Assembly: GCA_026785875.1 (NCBI GenBank)
Contig: JAJAZF010000299.1
Coordinates: forward strand, 1-8,635
Length of the DNA stretch: 8,635 nucleotides
Source of the DNA: Chamaesiphon sp.
GTDB lineage: Bacteria > Cyanobacteriota > Cyanobacteriia > Cyanobacteriales > Chamaesiphonaceae
Reading direction: 5' to 3'
Translations under genes and position numbers: made by a program
The notes under the pieces: model-generated
What the model was told of the DNA's origin: nothing
Seen by the model: the letters and a program-made list of their open reading frames with translations, nothing else
Database searches by the model: none
Shown here: in pieces, positions 1 to 5,545 of the stretch
How positions within the stretch are numbered: position 1 is the stretch's first letter
Layout of the letters: each line of letters starts with the position of its first letter

Positions 1-231
1 CCCGTACGTTATGGACGGCAAGCTGTTGCCGACATCGCAAGCTGTGGCTGTCCAAATGCCGATACTGTGGGAACTAATCCTACTGCTCGTCCAGAATTGG
101 TAGCAGCCAAAGCGGCAGAAGCAGAAGCAGCAACCGAACTCGCGGCAGCTAAAGCAGAAGCTCAACAGTTTATCGAATCCGTCAAGAACGATACTGCTCG
201 TAACTCTAACGTCGATAACTCACTGTGGTAA
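1..231 (+). CDS. 3' end of an unrecognised Ala/Glu-rich protein (partial)
   Basis: The frame is open from the first base to a TAA stop at 229-231, giving 76 codons of a gene whose start lies outside the window. The visible part has a short segment with a Cys-Gly-Cys-Pro motif (residues 15-18). An Ala/Glu/Lys-rich stretch follows at about residues 34-60, probably helical and possibly coiled-coil. A polar Asn-rich end closes with Leu-Trp. I do not recognise the family. It lies on the same strand as the exported protein that starts 141 bases downstream, which also carries a Cys-X-Cys motif, but I see no real similarity between the two. Codon-like structure and low-complexity Ala/Glu composition support a true reading frame. 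Function is unknown. Confidence 0.6.
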   Translation, partial: PVRYGRQAVADIASCGCPNADTVGTNPTARPELVAAKAAEAEAATELAAAKAEAQQFIESVKNDTARNSNVDNSLW

Positions 232-359
232 ACAGATTTAATTAACAATTAGCAGCCAGGATTTGAGCAAAAGGCGAGGAATCCTCACCCTCTGGGTTCA
301 ACTTCCATAGACAATAGCTGTTGACAACTTCGACGATCGATAATTGACCACCAAAAGTC

Positions 360-363
360 AGGA
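360..363 (+). promoter_or_regulatory. Shine-Dalgarno AGGA selecting the ATG at 373
   Basis: AGGA lies 9 bases before the ATG at 373. It directly abuts the alternative in-frame TTG at 364, which leaves no room for that codon to be used. This favours the ATG start. Confidence 0.55.
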
Positions 364-372
364 TTGACAATA

Positions 373-1011
373 ATGACCCAAATATCTAAATTCCATCAAT
401 TGCTAATCGGCTGTAGTGCGATCGCCACAGCCGCATTTGGTAGCCTAGTTCCATCAGCTAGTGCCGCCGAACAATTCAATAGCCAAACCGTTCAATTCGA
501 TCGGGATACAATTATTGAATTCCAATTTCTTGGCTCTAATAATTCCGCTCAATCCACCTTTGGAGTTCTCAACCTCGCAACTGGCGAGAAAGTACCCTTA
601 ATCAGTGAGGCTCGCGCTCAAGATAAGCCTGGGAGAAACTTTACAGGTACTGCTGGTAAAGCTGTTAGAAAGCCATTTGCCGAATATACCTTCAAGTCGG
701 GTACTCCCTACACACTCTATCTAGAGTCAACGGCTAAAGGTAAGGGTACAACCACTGTATATTCTGTACCAGATAGAAACGGTGGCGCACAGTTAGCTAA
801 ATTCGATAATGAAGCTACTGCTCTGGGCACCCAAGGTGTGAAGATTGGCTGGAATGATGGGATTTCTGGCAGAGGTAGCGACTTCAATCAGTTCTTGGTA
901 ATTGCTGGTGGTGGGATCGGCTGTCCCTGTAAGCCAAGTCCAGTTCTGACTGCGCCAATTCCACCTGAAGTACCTCCAACTCGAAATAACGCACCTAGCG
1001 GTCGCGGTTAA
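373..1011 (+). CDS. Exported protein of unknown function with C-terminal CPC motif
   Basis: The protein is 212 residues from the ATG at 373. An in-frame TTG at 364 would add three residues but is badly placed relative to the AGGA at 360-363. The N-terminus looks like a Sec signal peptide: a short polar start, a hydrophobic core at about residues 7-25, and an Ala-Ser-Ala-type cleavage site near residue 31. A Leu-Ile-Gly-Cys string at residues 11-14 resembles a lipobox, but it sits too early in the hydrophobic core to be convincing. The mature part looks beta-rich. It contains a segment around residues 159-176 with Gly-Trp-Asn-Asp and Ser-Asp-Phe-Asn, loosely like the acidic Asp-Phe-Asn segment of DUF4114-type secreted proteins; that link is weak. 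The only mature cysteines form Cys-Pro-Cys (184-186), followed by a Pro-rich tail. The location is probably periplasmic or extracellular. A strong terminator follows, so it is likely the last gene of its transcript. Function is unknown. Confidence 0.8.
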   Translation: MTQISKFHQLLIGCSAIATAAFGSLVPSASAAEQFNSQTVQFDRDTIIEFQFLGSNNSAQSTFGVLNLATGEKVPLISEARAQDKPGRNFTGTAGKAVRKPFAEYTFKSGTPYTLYLESTAKGKGTTTVYSVPDRNGGAQLAKFDNEATALGTQGVKIGWNDGISGRGSDFNQFLVIAGGGIGCPCKPSPVLTAPIPPEVPPTRNNAPSGRG

Positions 1012-1032
1012 TTCAGTTGTAAGTTAATATCT

Positions 1033-1068
1033 AAAAAAGGGGTGAAACAATGGTTCACCCCTTTTTTT
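1033..1068 (+). terminator. Rho-independent-type terminator after the exported protein gene
   Basis: An 8-bp G/C-rich stem pairs GGGGTGAA (1039-1046) with TTCACCCC (1054-1061) around a 7-base loop. It is flanked by six A (1033-1038) and seven T (1062-1068), which extend the stem and provide a U-tract. It sits 21 bases after the stop at 1011. Because of the A-tract it could also act on the opposite strand. It separates the upstream gene from the htrA-type gene. Confidence 0.85.
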
Positions 1069-1077
1069 AGTGAATCA

Positions 1078-1106
1078 TTGGCACAATAAGGAATAAGAGT
1101 TATTAC
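1078..1106 (+). promoter_or_regulatory. Putative sigma70-type promoter for the HtrA gene
   Basis: TTGGCA (1078-1083, five of six consensus bases) and TATTAC (1101-1106, four of six) are separated by exactly 17 bases. They lie just after the terminator and just before the ATG at 1123. Initiation about 7 bases downstream would leave a leader of only about 10 bases, in keeping with the absence of a Shine-Dalgarno sequence there. This is prediction by eye only. Confidence 0.4.
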
Positions 1107-1122
1107 AATTGCTGACTGAAAT

Positions 1123-2232
1123 ATGAAACTGTCAAGACTAGGTTATGCGATCGCCACGATCGCGATCGTAATTGCTACCTTCTTTCCATTACCGATGCTT
1201 GCCGCAGTGCCAGTAAGCGCGATCGCCGTTAGTGATAATAGCGGGATTAGCTTTGTGAGTAAAGCTGTCGAGCTAGTCGGCGCGGCAGTTGTCCGCATCG
1301 ACACCGAGCGGACGATCACACGTAGAATCGACCCATTTTTTGGAGATGAAGCGATGACTGGATTACCTCAGCAGCAACTATTGCGCGGTCAGGGTTCCGG
1401 CTTTATTATCGATCGAGATGGGATGATTTTAACTAATGCTCACGTTGTCGATCGAGCCGATAAGGTCACAGTGATCCTCAAGGATGGGAGAAGTTTTGAG
1501 GGTAAAGTGCGCGGTGTCGATCCGGTAACGGACTTAGCAGTTATCAAAGTCAGTCAAGCAAAAAATCTGCCGATCGCCCAATTAGGTGACTCAGATATTA
1601 TCAAAGTGGGTGATTGGGCGATCGCCGTTGGTAATCCCTTTGGACTAGATAATACTGTGACATTAGGAATTGTCAGTACGCTCAAACGTGCCAGTGCTAC
1701 CGTTGGTATGACCGATAAACGCCTCGATTTCATCCAAACTGATGCCGCGATCAATCCTGGCAATTCGGGGGGTCCCTTGCTCAATGCCAAAGGACAAGTC
1801 ATCGGCATCAATACCGCGATTCGTGCAGATGCGATGGGGATTGGGTTTGCCATCCCGATTAATAAAGCAAAAACGATCTCTACTCAACTAGCACGGGGCG
1901 AAAAAGTTTCGCACCCTTATCTGGGTGTCCAAATGGTCACACTCACACCAGAAATCGCCACTGAGAATAACAACGATCCCAATGCCATGTTCCAAATCCC
2001 TGAAGTTAATGGGGTGCTAGTAGTGCGCGTGTTGCCGAATACAGCCGCCTCGATCGCTGGAATGCGCCGTGGCGATGCGATTCTCGAAGTCAATGGCGAG
2101 GTAATTCACGATGCAAGTCAATTACAGGATGTAATGGAAAACAGTCATATCGCCGAGCAGTTACAAGTCAAAATCTTGCGGGATGGCAAAGATCGCTTAG
2201 TTACAGTTGTACCAAAAGATCTAAATTCATAG
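1123..2232 (+). CDS. HtrA/Deg-family serine endoprotease with one PDZ domain (HhoA/HhoB/HtrA type)
   Basis: This 369-residue exported protease belongs to family S1C. An N-terminal hydrophobic segment (about residues 8-35, ending in Ala-rich sequence) acts as signal peptide or membrane anchor. The trypsin-like domain follows, with the full catalytic triad visible: His107 in Thr-Asn-Ala-His, Asp137 in Val-Thr-Asp-Leu-Ala, and Ser215 in Gly-Asn-Ser-Gly-Gly. One PDZ domain spans about residues 265-365. It has the Tyr-Leu-Gly-Val opening and the Ala-Gly-Met-Arg-Arg-Gly-Asp segment that normally frames the peptide-binding groove. Length and single PDZ match cyanobacterial HhoA, HhoB and HtrA, which degrade or refold damaged proteins in the periplasm, thylakoid lumen or outer membrane, often under light or heat stress. 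I cannot say which paralogue this is. An in-frame TGA at 1117 fixes the start at 1123 or later. There is no clear Shine-Dalgarno sequence. The gene is probably transcribed alone. Confidence 0.95.
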   Translation: MKLSRLGYAIATIAIVIATFFPLPMLAAVPVSAIAVSDNSGISFVSKAVELVGAAVVRIDTERTITRRIDPFFGDEAMTGLPQQQLLRGQGSGFIIDRDGMILTNAHVVDRADKVTVILKDGRSFEGKVRGVDPVTDLAVIKVSQAKNLPIAQLGDSDIIKVGDWAIAVGNPFGLDNTVTLGIVSTLKRASATVGMTDKRLDFIQTDAAINPGNSGGPLLNAKGQVIGINTAIRADAMGIGFAIPINKAKTISTQLARGEKVSHPYLGVQMVTLTPEIATENNNDPNAMFQIPEVNGVLVVRVLPNTAASIAGMRRGDAILEVNGEVIHDASQLQDVMENSHIAEQLQVKILRDGKDRLVTVVPKDLNS

Positions 2233-2352
2233 ATTTACATCTTGCACCAACATGAAATCACTATTACTCAGCGGAGATCGATGGTACGCATGAAGCGACG
2301 TTTGGCGTTGCTGAATCGGGGGATGATTTCTCTGTAGGGGTACCCCTGTCTT

Positions 2353-2391
2353 GATGCGCTAAACCCTCGGGGAACCCGAGGAGCGCGCATC
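2353..2391. repeat. Hairpin 1 of the palindrome cluster
   Basis: An outer stem GATGCGC (2353-2359) pairs with GCGCATC (2385-2391). An inner stem CCTCGGG (2365-2371) pairs with CCCGAGG (2375-2381) around a GAA loop. The two stems are separated by a small unpaired bulge. There is no following T-tract, so it is not a classical terminator. Confidence 0.7.
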
Positions 2392-2405
2392 GCTGTCTTG
2401 TCGTT

Positions 2406-2436
2406 TTTTTATGCGGGGGGAACCCCCGCATAAAAA
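2406..2436. repeat. Hairpin 2 of the palindrome cluster
   Basis: A perfect 14-bp stem: TTTTT plus ATGCGGGGG (2406-2419) pairs with CCCCCGCAT plus AAAAA (2423-2436) around a GAA loop. On either strand the T run precedes the stem and the A run follows it, which is the reverse of an intrinsic terminator. It shares the central GGGGAACCC with hairpin 1 while the flanking stem bases differ but still pair, suggesting related, structure-conserved units. Confidence 0.75.
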
Positions 2437-2482
2437 TGCCGCTCGTGGGTACCCTTAATCGATGCGGGGTAAGCACAAGGCA

Positions 2483-2511
2483 TACCCCTACAGGTTAATT
2501 GTGTAGGGGTA
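2483..2511. repeat. Inverted repeat TACCCCTACA / TGTAGGGGTA
   Basis: Perfect 10-bp arms at 2483-2492 and 2502-2511 surround a 9-base loop. The right arm overlaps the second copy of GTAGGGGTACCCC, and the left arm could alternatively pair with GGGGTA at 2466-2471, so competing structures are possible. Confidence 0.65.
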
Positions 2512-2593
2512 CCCCAAGATCTATGGCGATCGAAACATATTCGATCGATTAGTTCGATCTGTGGGACGATCGTTGGTGTAGCCACGCCGAGAG

Positions 2594-3757
2594 CTAAAGT
2601 AGCCCAAACAAATGTAGTATTCCACGACCGCTAATTAGTTCGACAACGATGCCGATGAAACCTAGCATCGCTAGACGACCATTCCAGACCTCCGCAGCAG
2701 TAGTCAGACCTAATTCCCACCGCTCTTGGGGATACATCTTGATTCTCTTCTTCATCTGGGTGACTCGATCGATATCCAGACTGGGGGCTGCGGCAGCTCT
2801 GAGGACTAGATCTACTAGAGTTTGGATGAAGATGGGGTTGGTGTCCAAAGCGGGCACGCGATTGAAGGTATGAATGCCAGCTTCCTCGGCAATTTCGCGA
2901 TATTCGATATCGATTTCTTCGAGGGTTTCGATATGTTCGGAGACAAAGCTGATTGGTACGACAACTAATTCTGTCACCCCTTTGGCGGCTAGTTCGACGA
3001 TCGCATCTTCAGTATATGGTTTGAGCCATTCGATCGGACCTACCTTACTCTGATAAGCCAGAGATCGATCGTTTTGTCGCCCCAATGTCTTCATGATCAG
3101 CTCGGTGCATTCCTCAATCTCGGATTGATAGGGATCTCCAGCCTCTTCTACATAGCTAACAGGCACACCATGAGCACTAAAAAAGACGTGCGCTCGATCG
3201 GGATTTGGGCATTTATCGATTTCTGTGGCGATCAGTTCTGTCATCGCTTGGAGATAACCAGGCTCCTTATACCAATCTGCAATTACTGTATATTGTGGTG
3301 GCTTGAGCTGGGGATTTTCACTCCAGATTTTTTCGATCAGCCGAAAACTGGAACCACTGGTACTAATCGAAAACTGCGGATACAACGGGAGGATTACCAA
3401 TTGCTCGATGTCATCTTTTTCAATCTGAGCGAGTGCCTCTTCCGTAAATGGGTGCCAATAGCGCATCCCGATATACACCTTGGCATCCTCACCCTGTGCC
3501 CGCAGTTGCGTCTCTAGTGCCCGTGCTTGCTCTTCCGTAATTCGTCGTAATGGAGAACCACCACCAATTTTTTGGTAGTTTGCTTGCGATTTCTTTGCCC
3601 GTGAAGTAGAAATGATCCACGCTAGCGGTTTCTGGAGTGCAGCAATCGGAATCCGAATAATTTCAGGGTCGGAAAACAGGTTAAACAAGAACGGACGCAC
3701 ATCCGATAATTGCTCCGGTCCGCCCAAATTCAGTAGTAAAACCCCTAATCGACCCAT
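2594..3757 (-). CDS. hemH: Ferrochelatase with C-terminal chlorophyll-binding-like (HLIP/CAB) domain
   Basis: HemH inserts ferrous iron into protoporphyrin IX, the last step of haem synthesis. From the ATG at 3757 the protein is 387 residues and begins with the family's Gly-Val-Leu-Leu-Leu-Asn-Leu-Gly-Gly-Pro block. The frame stays open to a GTG at 3847 (30 more residues), but that extension has no family character and no Shine-Dalgarno sequence. The length from ATG 3757 matches cyanobacterial HemH. Catalytic signatures are present: His196 in Ser-Ala-His-Gly-Val-Pro, and His275/Glu277 in Ser-Glu-His-Ile-Glu-Thr. After a linker, residues about 348-385 form an HLIP/CAB-like membrane helix with the Glu-X-X-Asn-Gly-Arg-Leu-Ala-Met signature. 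This tail is typical of cyanobacterial and plastid type II ferrochelatases, is thought to bind pigment and aid dimerisation, and anchors the enzyme to the thylakoid or plasma membrane. It is divergently oriented from lptA. Confidence 0.96.
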   Translation of the reverse strand: MGRLGVLLLNLGGPEQLSDVRPFLFNLFSDPEIIRIPIAALQKPLAWIISTSRAKKSQANYQKIGGGSPLRRITEEQARALETQLRAQGEDAKVYIGMRYWHPFTEEALAQIEKDDIEQLVILPLYPQFSISTSGSSFRLIEKIWSENPQLKPPQYTVIADWYKEPGYLQAMTELIATEIDKCPNPDRAHVFFSAHGVPVSYVEEAGDPYQSEIEECTELIMKTLGRQNDRSLAYQSKVGPIEWLKPYTEDAIVELAAKGVTELVVVPISFVSEHIETLEEIDIEYREIAEEAGIHTFNRVPALDTNPIFIQTLVDLVLRAAAAPSLDIDRVTQMKKRIKMYPQERWELGLTTAAEVWNGRLAMLGFIGIVVELISGRGILHLFGLL

Positions 3758-4036
3758 AACGGTTCTGTTTTCCCAGTACGTTGCAAATTCTTCATCAATT
3801 TTAACAATTAAATGGTTTGAGCGGTCGAGGTTGACGACTGCTGACACATAAATTTAATTTTAGCTCAGATGTGTCATTGAGACCACCGATCGCACATCAG
3901 GTCGGGATTGGTGCGAAACTTATCATAAATTGAGCGCGTCAAGTAGATCAGGCTCCAGCCATAAAATATGCAGTTGACCTAAGTTCTCACCGGATCGATC
4001 GAGCGAGATTACCAAATTCCAGATAATATCTAATAC

Positions 4037-4774
4037 ATGCGCTCATTAACTCACACTGTCGATCGATCTTTTCATTGGCGATGGCTACTACTGCTATCGA
4101 TCGCTTTTAGTAGCATAATTACTGCACCGAGCCAGACAGTGACAGTCCAGGCGCAGCAAAATCCTCAAGCCTTATCCATCCAAGCAGACACTCAAGAAGC
4201 AAACTCCAAGACAGAAGTAGTCACTGCGCGAGGTAATGTCCGACTCAACTACCCCAGTCGCAAAATTCAAGCTCAAGCCAATCTCGCCCAGTATTTTATC
4301 AAGCAAAAACGCATCCTGCTGACTGGTAATGTCTTAATCTCTCAAGAGGGTAGTACTCTGGAAGGAGAAAGTGTGATTTATCTAATTGATGAAGGTAAAT
4401 TTATCGCCAATCCCAAAGTCAAACAACAAGTGCGGAGTAACTATATTGTCCCTGAACAAGGCGGCAAAGGATTGACAATTCTATCCAATACCCAAGAAGC
4501 CAACTCTAAAACAGAAGTAGTTACCGCCAAAGGCAATGTTCGACTCAGCTATCCTGACAAAAAACTCCAAGCACGGGCAAATACAGCCCAATACAATATC
4601 AAGGGTAAGCAAATCGTCCTATCGGGAAATGTCCTAGTCATTAACAATGGGAGTAGTCTCCAAGGTGATACGATTACCTATCTGATTGACGAGGGGCGAT
4701 TTATTGCCAAGCAAAAACCAGGGATACCCGTACAGTCTATTTATGTGATTCCTGACAAAACTAGTAATCAGTAA
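4037..4774 (+). CDS. lptA: LptA/OstA-like periplasmic LPS-transport protein with duplicated domain
   Basis: This 245-residue exported protein of the LptA/OstA family forms the periplasmic bridge carrying lipopolysaccharide to the outer membrane. The N-terminus has arginines followed by a hydrophobic segment (about residues 16-30), consistent with a signal peptide cut before residue 45. The mature part is two copies of one unit, at about residues 45-139 and 145-240, offset by exactly 100 residues. Both contain Thr-Gln-Glu-Ala-Asn-Ser-Lys-Thr-Glu-Val-Val-Thr-Ala, the Gly-Asn-Val-Arg-Leu turn, a second Gly-Asn-Val-Leu turn and Tyr-Leu-Ile-Asp-Glu-Gly. These turns are typical of the beta-jellyroll strands of OstA domains. 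It is the first gene of a cluster with lptB (36 bases downstream) and the LptF/G permease, which strongly supports the assignment. No clear Shine-Dalgarno sequence precedes the ATG. A GATAAT at 4022-4027 could be a -10 box but lacks a good -35. Confidence 0.9.
   Translation: MRSLTHTVDRSFHWRWLLLLSIAFSSIITAPSQTVTVQAQQNPQALSIQADTQEANSKTEVVTARGNVRLNYPSRKIQAQANLAQYFIKQKRILLTGNVLISQEGSTLEGESVIYLIDEGKFIANPKVKQQVRSNYIVPEQGGKGLTILSNTQEANSKTEVVTAKGNVRLSYPDKKLQARANTAQYNIKGKQIVLSGNVLVINNGSSLQGDTITYLIDEGRFIAKQKPGIPVQSIYVIPDKTSNQ
4169..4756 (+). repeat. Tandem intragenic duplication in lptA (300-base period)
   Basis: Two direct copies, about 4169-4453 and 4469-4756, are in frame with a period of exactly 300 bases. 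The best conserved stretch begins near 4190 and 4490. Copies differ mainly at third codon positions there, so the duplication is not brand new and looks maintained by selection. Confidence 0.85.
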
Positions 4775-4810
4775 TTAGTCCGAGTTTACCCGATCGTCAA
4801 TATAACTCCC

Positions 4811-5539
4811 GTGAAGATCATCCTCGAAAACATTCATAAATCCTACGGAAAGCGAAATATTGTCAATCGCGTCAGTTTGTCTGTATCACAAGGTGAGATT
4901 GTTGGTTTGTTAGGACCCAATGGTGCGGGAAAGACGACCACATTTTATATCGCTACCGGACTGGTAAAGCCAAATCATGGCAAAGTCTGGTTGGATGATG
5001 AAGATATTACCAGTCTATCTATTCACCACCGGGCGCGATTGGGAATTGGTTATTTAGCTCAGGAGCCAAGTATTTTTCGGAGTCTCACAGTGCTAGATAA
5101 TATCCTGCTAGTGATGGAACAAACCAATGTCCCCCGCAAGCTATGGAATCAAAAGTTAACCGCTTTGATTACAGAATTTAACCTCGAAAAGGTAGTGGAT
5201 ACCCTGGGTAATCAGGTATCGGGAGGGGAAAGACGGCGCACCGAAATCGCTCGTTCGTTAGCGGCGGGAATTAATGGGCCAAAATTTTTATTCTTAGACG
5301 AACCATTTGCGGGAGTAGATCCGATTGCGGTGGCGGAGATTCAGAAGATTATTGCTAAGTTACGCGATCGAAATATGGGTATCCTGATTACAGATCACAA
5401 TGTGCGGGAAACTCTAGCAGTTACCGATCGAGCATACATCATGCGGGAAGGTCAGGTATTTGCTTCAGGTAGCAGTGAAGAAATGTACGCCAATCCCTTA
5501 GTGCGTCAATATTATTTGGGAAGTAATTTTCAGGTTTAG
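4811..5539 (+). CDS. lptB: LPS export ABC transporter ATP-binding protein LptB
   Basis: This 242-residue ABC ATPase powers LPS extraction from the inner membrane as a homodimer on the cytoplasmic side. All nucleotide-binding motifs are intact: Walker A Gly-Pro-Asn-Gly-Ala-Gly-Lys-Thr (35-42), Q-loop Gln84, signature Val-Ser-Gly-Gly-Glu-Arg-Arg-Arg (136-143), Walker B ending Leu-Asp-Glu (162-164) and switch His196 in Thr-Asp-His-Asn-Val. The Phe-Ala-Gly-Val-Asp-Pro-Ile-Ala segment after Walker B and the Thr-Asp-His-Asn-Val-Arg-Glu-Thr segment are characteristic of LptB rather than of the related LivF/LivG ATPases. The start is a GTG at 4811 without a clear Shine-Dalgarno sequence, 36 bases after the lptA stop. 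The permease gene starts 6 bases after the stop, so co-transcription is very likely. Confidence 0.96.
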   Translation: MKIILENIHKSYGKRNIVNRVSLSVSQGEIVGLLGPNGAGKTTTFYIATGLVKPNHGKVWLDDEDITSLSIHHRARLGIGYLAQEPSIFRSLTVLDNILLVMEQTNVPRKLWNQKLTALITEFNLEKVVDTLGNQVSGGERRRTEIARSLAAGINGPKFLFLDEPFAGVDPIAVAEIQKIIAKLRDRNMGILITDHNVRETLAVTDRAYIMREGQVFASGSSEEMYANPLVRQYYLGSNFQV

Positions 5540-5542
5540 GAG
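5538..5542 (+). promoter_or_regulatory. Shine-Dalgarno AGGAG overlapping the lptB stop
   Basis: AGGAG begins inside the TAG stop of lptB and precedes the GTG at 5546 by only 3 bases. The overlap suggests translational coupling of the permease to lptB. The short spacing leaves some doubt about the exact start; the ATG at 5588 is the next candidate. Confidence 0.5.
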
Positions 5543-5545
5543 ATA

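Larger units (their letters stand above)
2334..2515. repeat. Cluster of G/C-rich palindromes in a 361-base intergenic region
   Basis: The whole gap 2233-2593 has no supportable gene. Its middle holds a mosaic of short palindromes. The 13-mer GTAGGGGTACCCC occurs twice, at 2334-2346 and 2503-2515. The core GGGTACCC appears a third time at 2447-2454. Two strong GAA-looped hairpins lie between the 13-mer copies, and an inverted repeat sits at the right end. Stems with compensating changes, repeated motifs and a position between genes fit a REP-like or MITE-like dispersed intergenic repeat. I see no transposase. The flanks 2233-2333 and 2516-2593 hold nothing clear apart from CGATCG sites. Confidence 0.7.

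Noticed and set aside
321..344. TTGACA at 321 with GATAAT at 339 as a promoter for the exported protein
   Set aside because: The boxes are only 12 bases apart, too close for sigma70; no -10 is found at 16-18 bases.
1554..1887. Two open frames of 99 and 74 codons on the minus strand
   Set aside because: Both are antisense to the protease domain of the HtrA gene and arise from its codon pattern.
2406..2436. Intrinsic terminator for htrA or hemH
   Set aside because: The hairpin is strong, but on both strands T precedes and A follows the stem, so there is no U-tract at the 3' side.
2264..2476. 70-codon open frame on the minus strand between htrA and hemH
   Set aside because: It is built almost entirely from the palindromic repeat cluster, has no family character and no ribosome-binding site. 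Such frames are common artefacts of cyanobacterial intergenic repeats.
3074..3517. 147-codon open frame on the plus strand
   Set aside because: It lies wholly antisense to hemH, whose catalytic motifs are in the other frame; the translation resembles no protein.
3758..3847. 30-residue N-terminal extension of ferrochelatase from a GTG at 3847
   Set aside because: The ATG at 3757 gives the normal cyanobacterial HemH length and begins at the conserved N-terminal block; the extension has no Shine-Dalgarno sequence and no family similarity.
3974..4027. TTGACC at 3974 and GATAAT at 4022 as an lptA promoter
   Set aside because: The spacing is 42 bases, so they cannot form one promoter; each alone lacks a partner.
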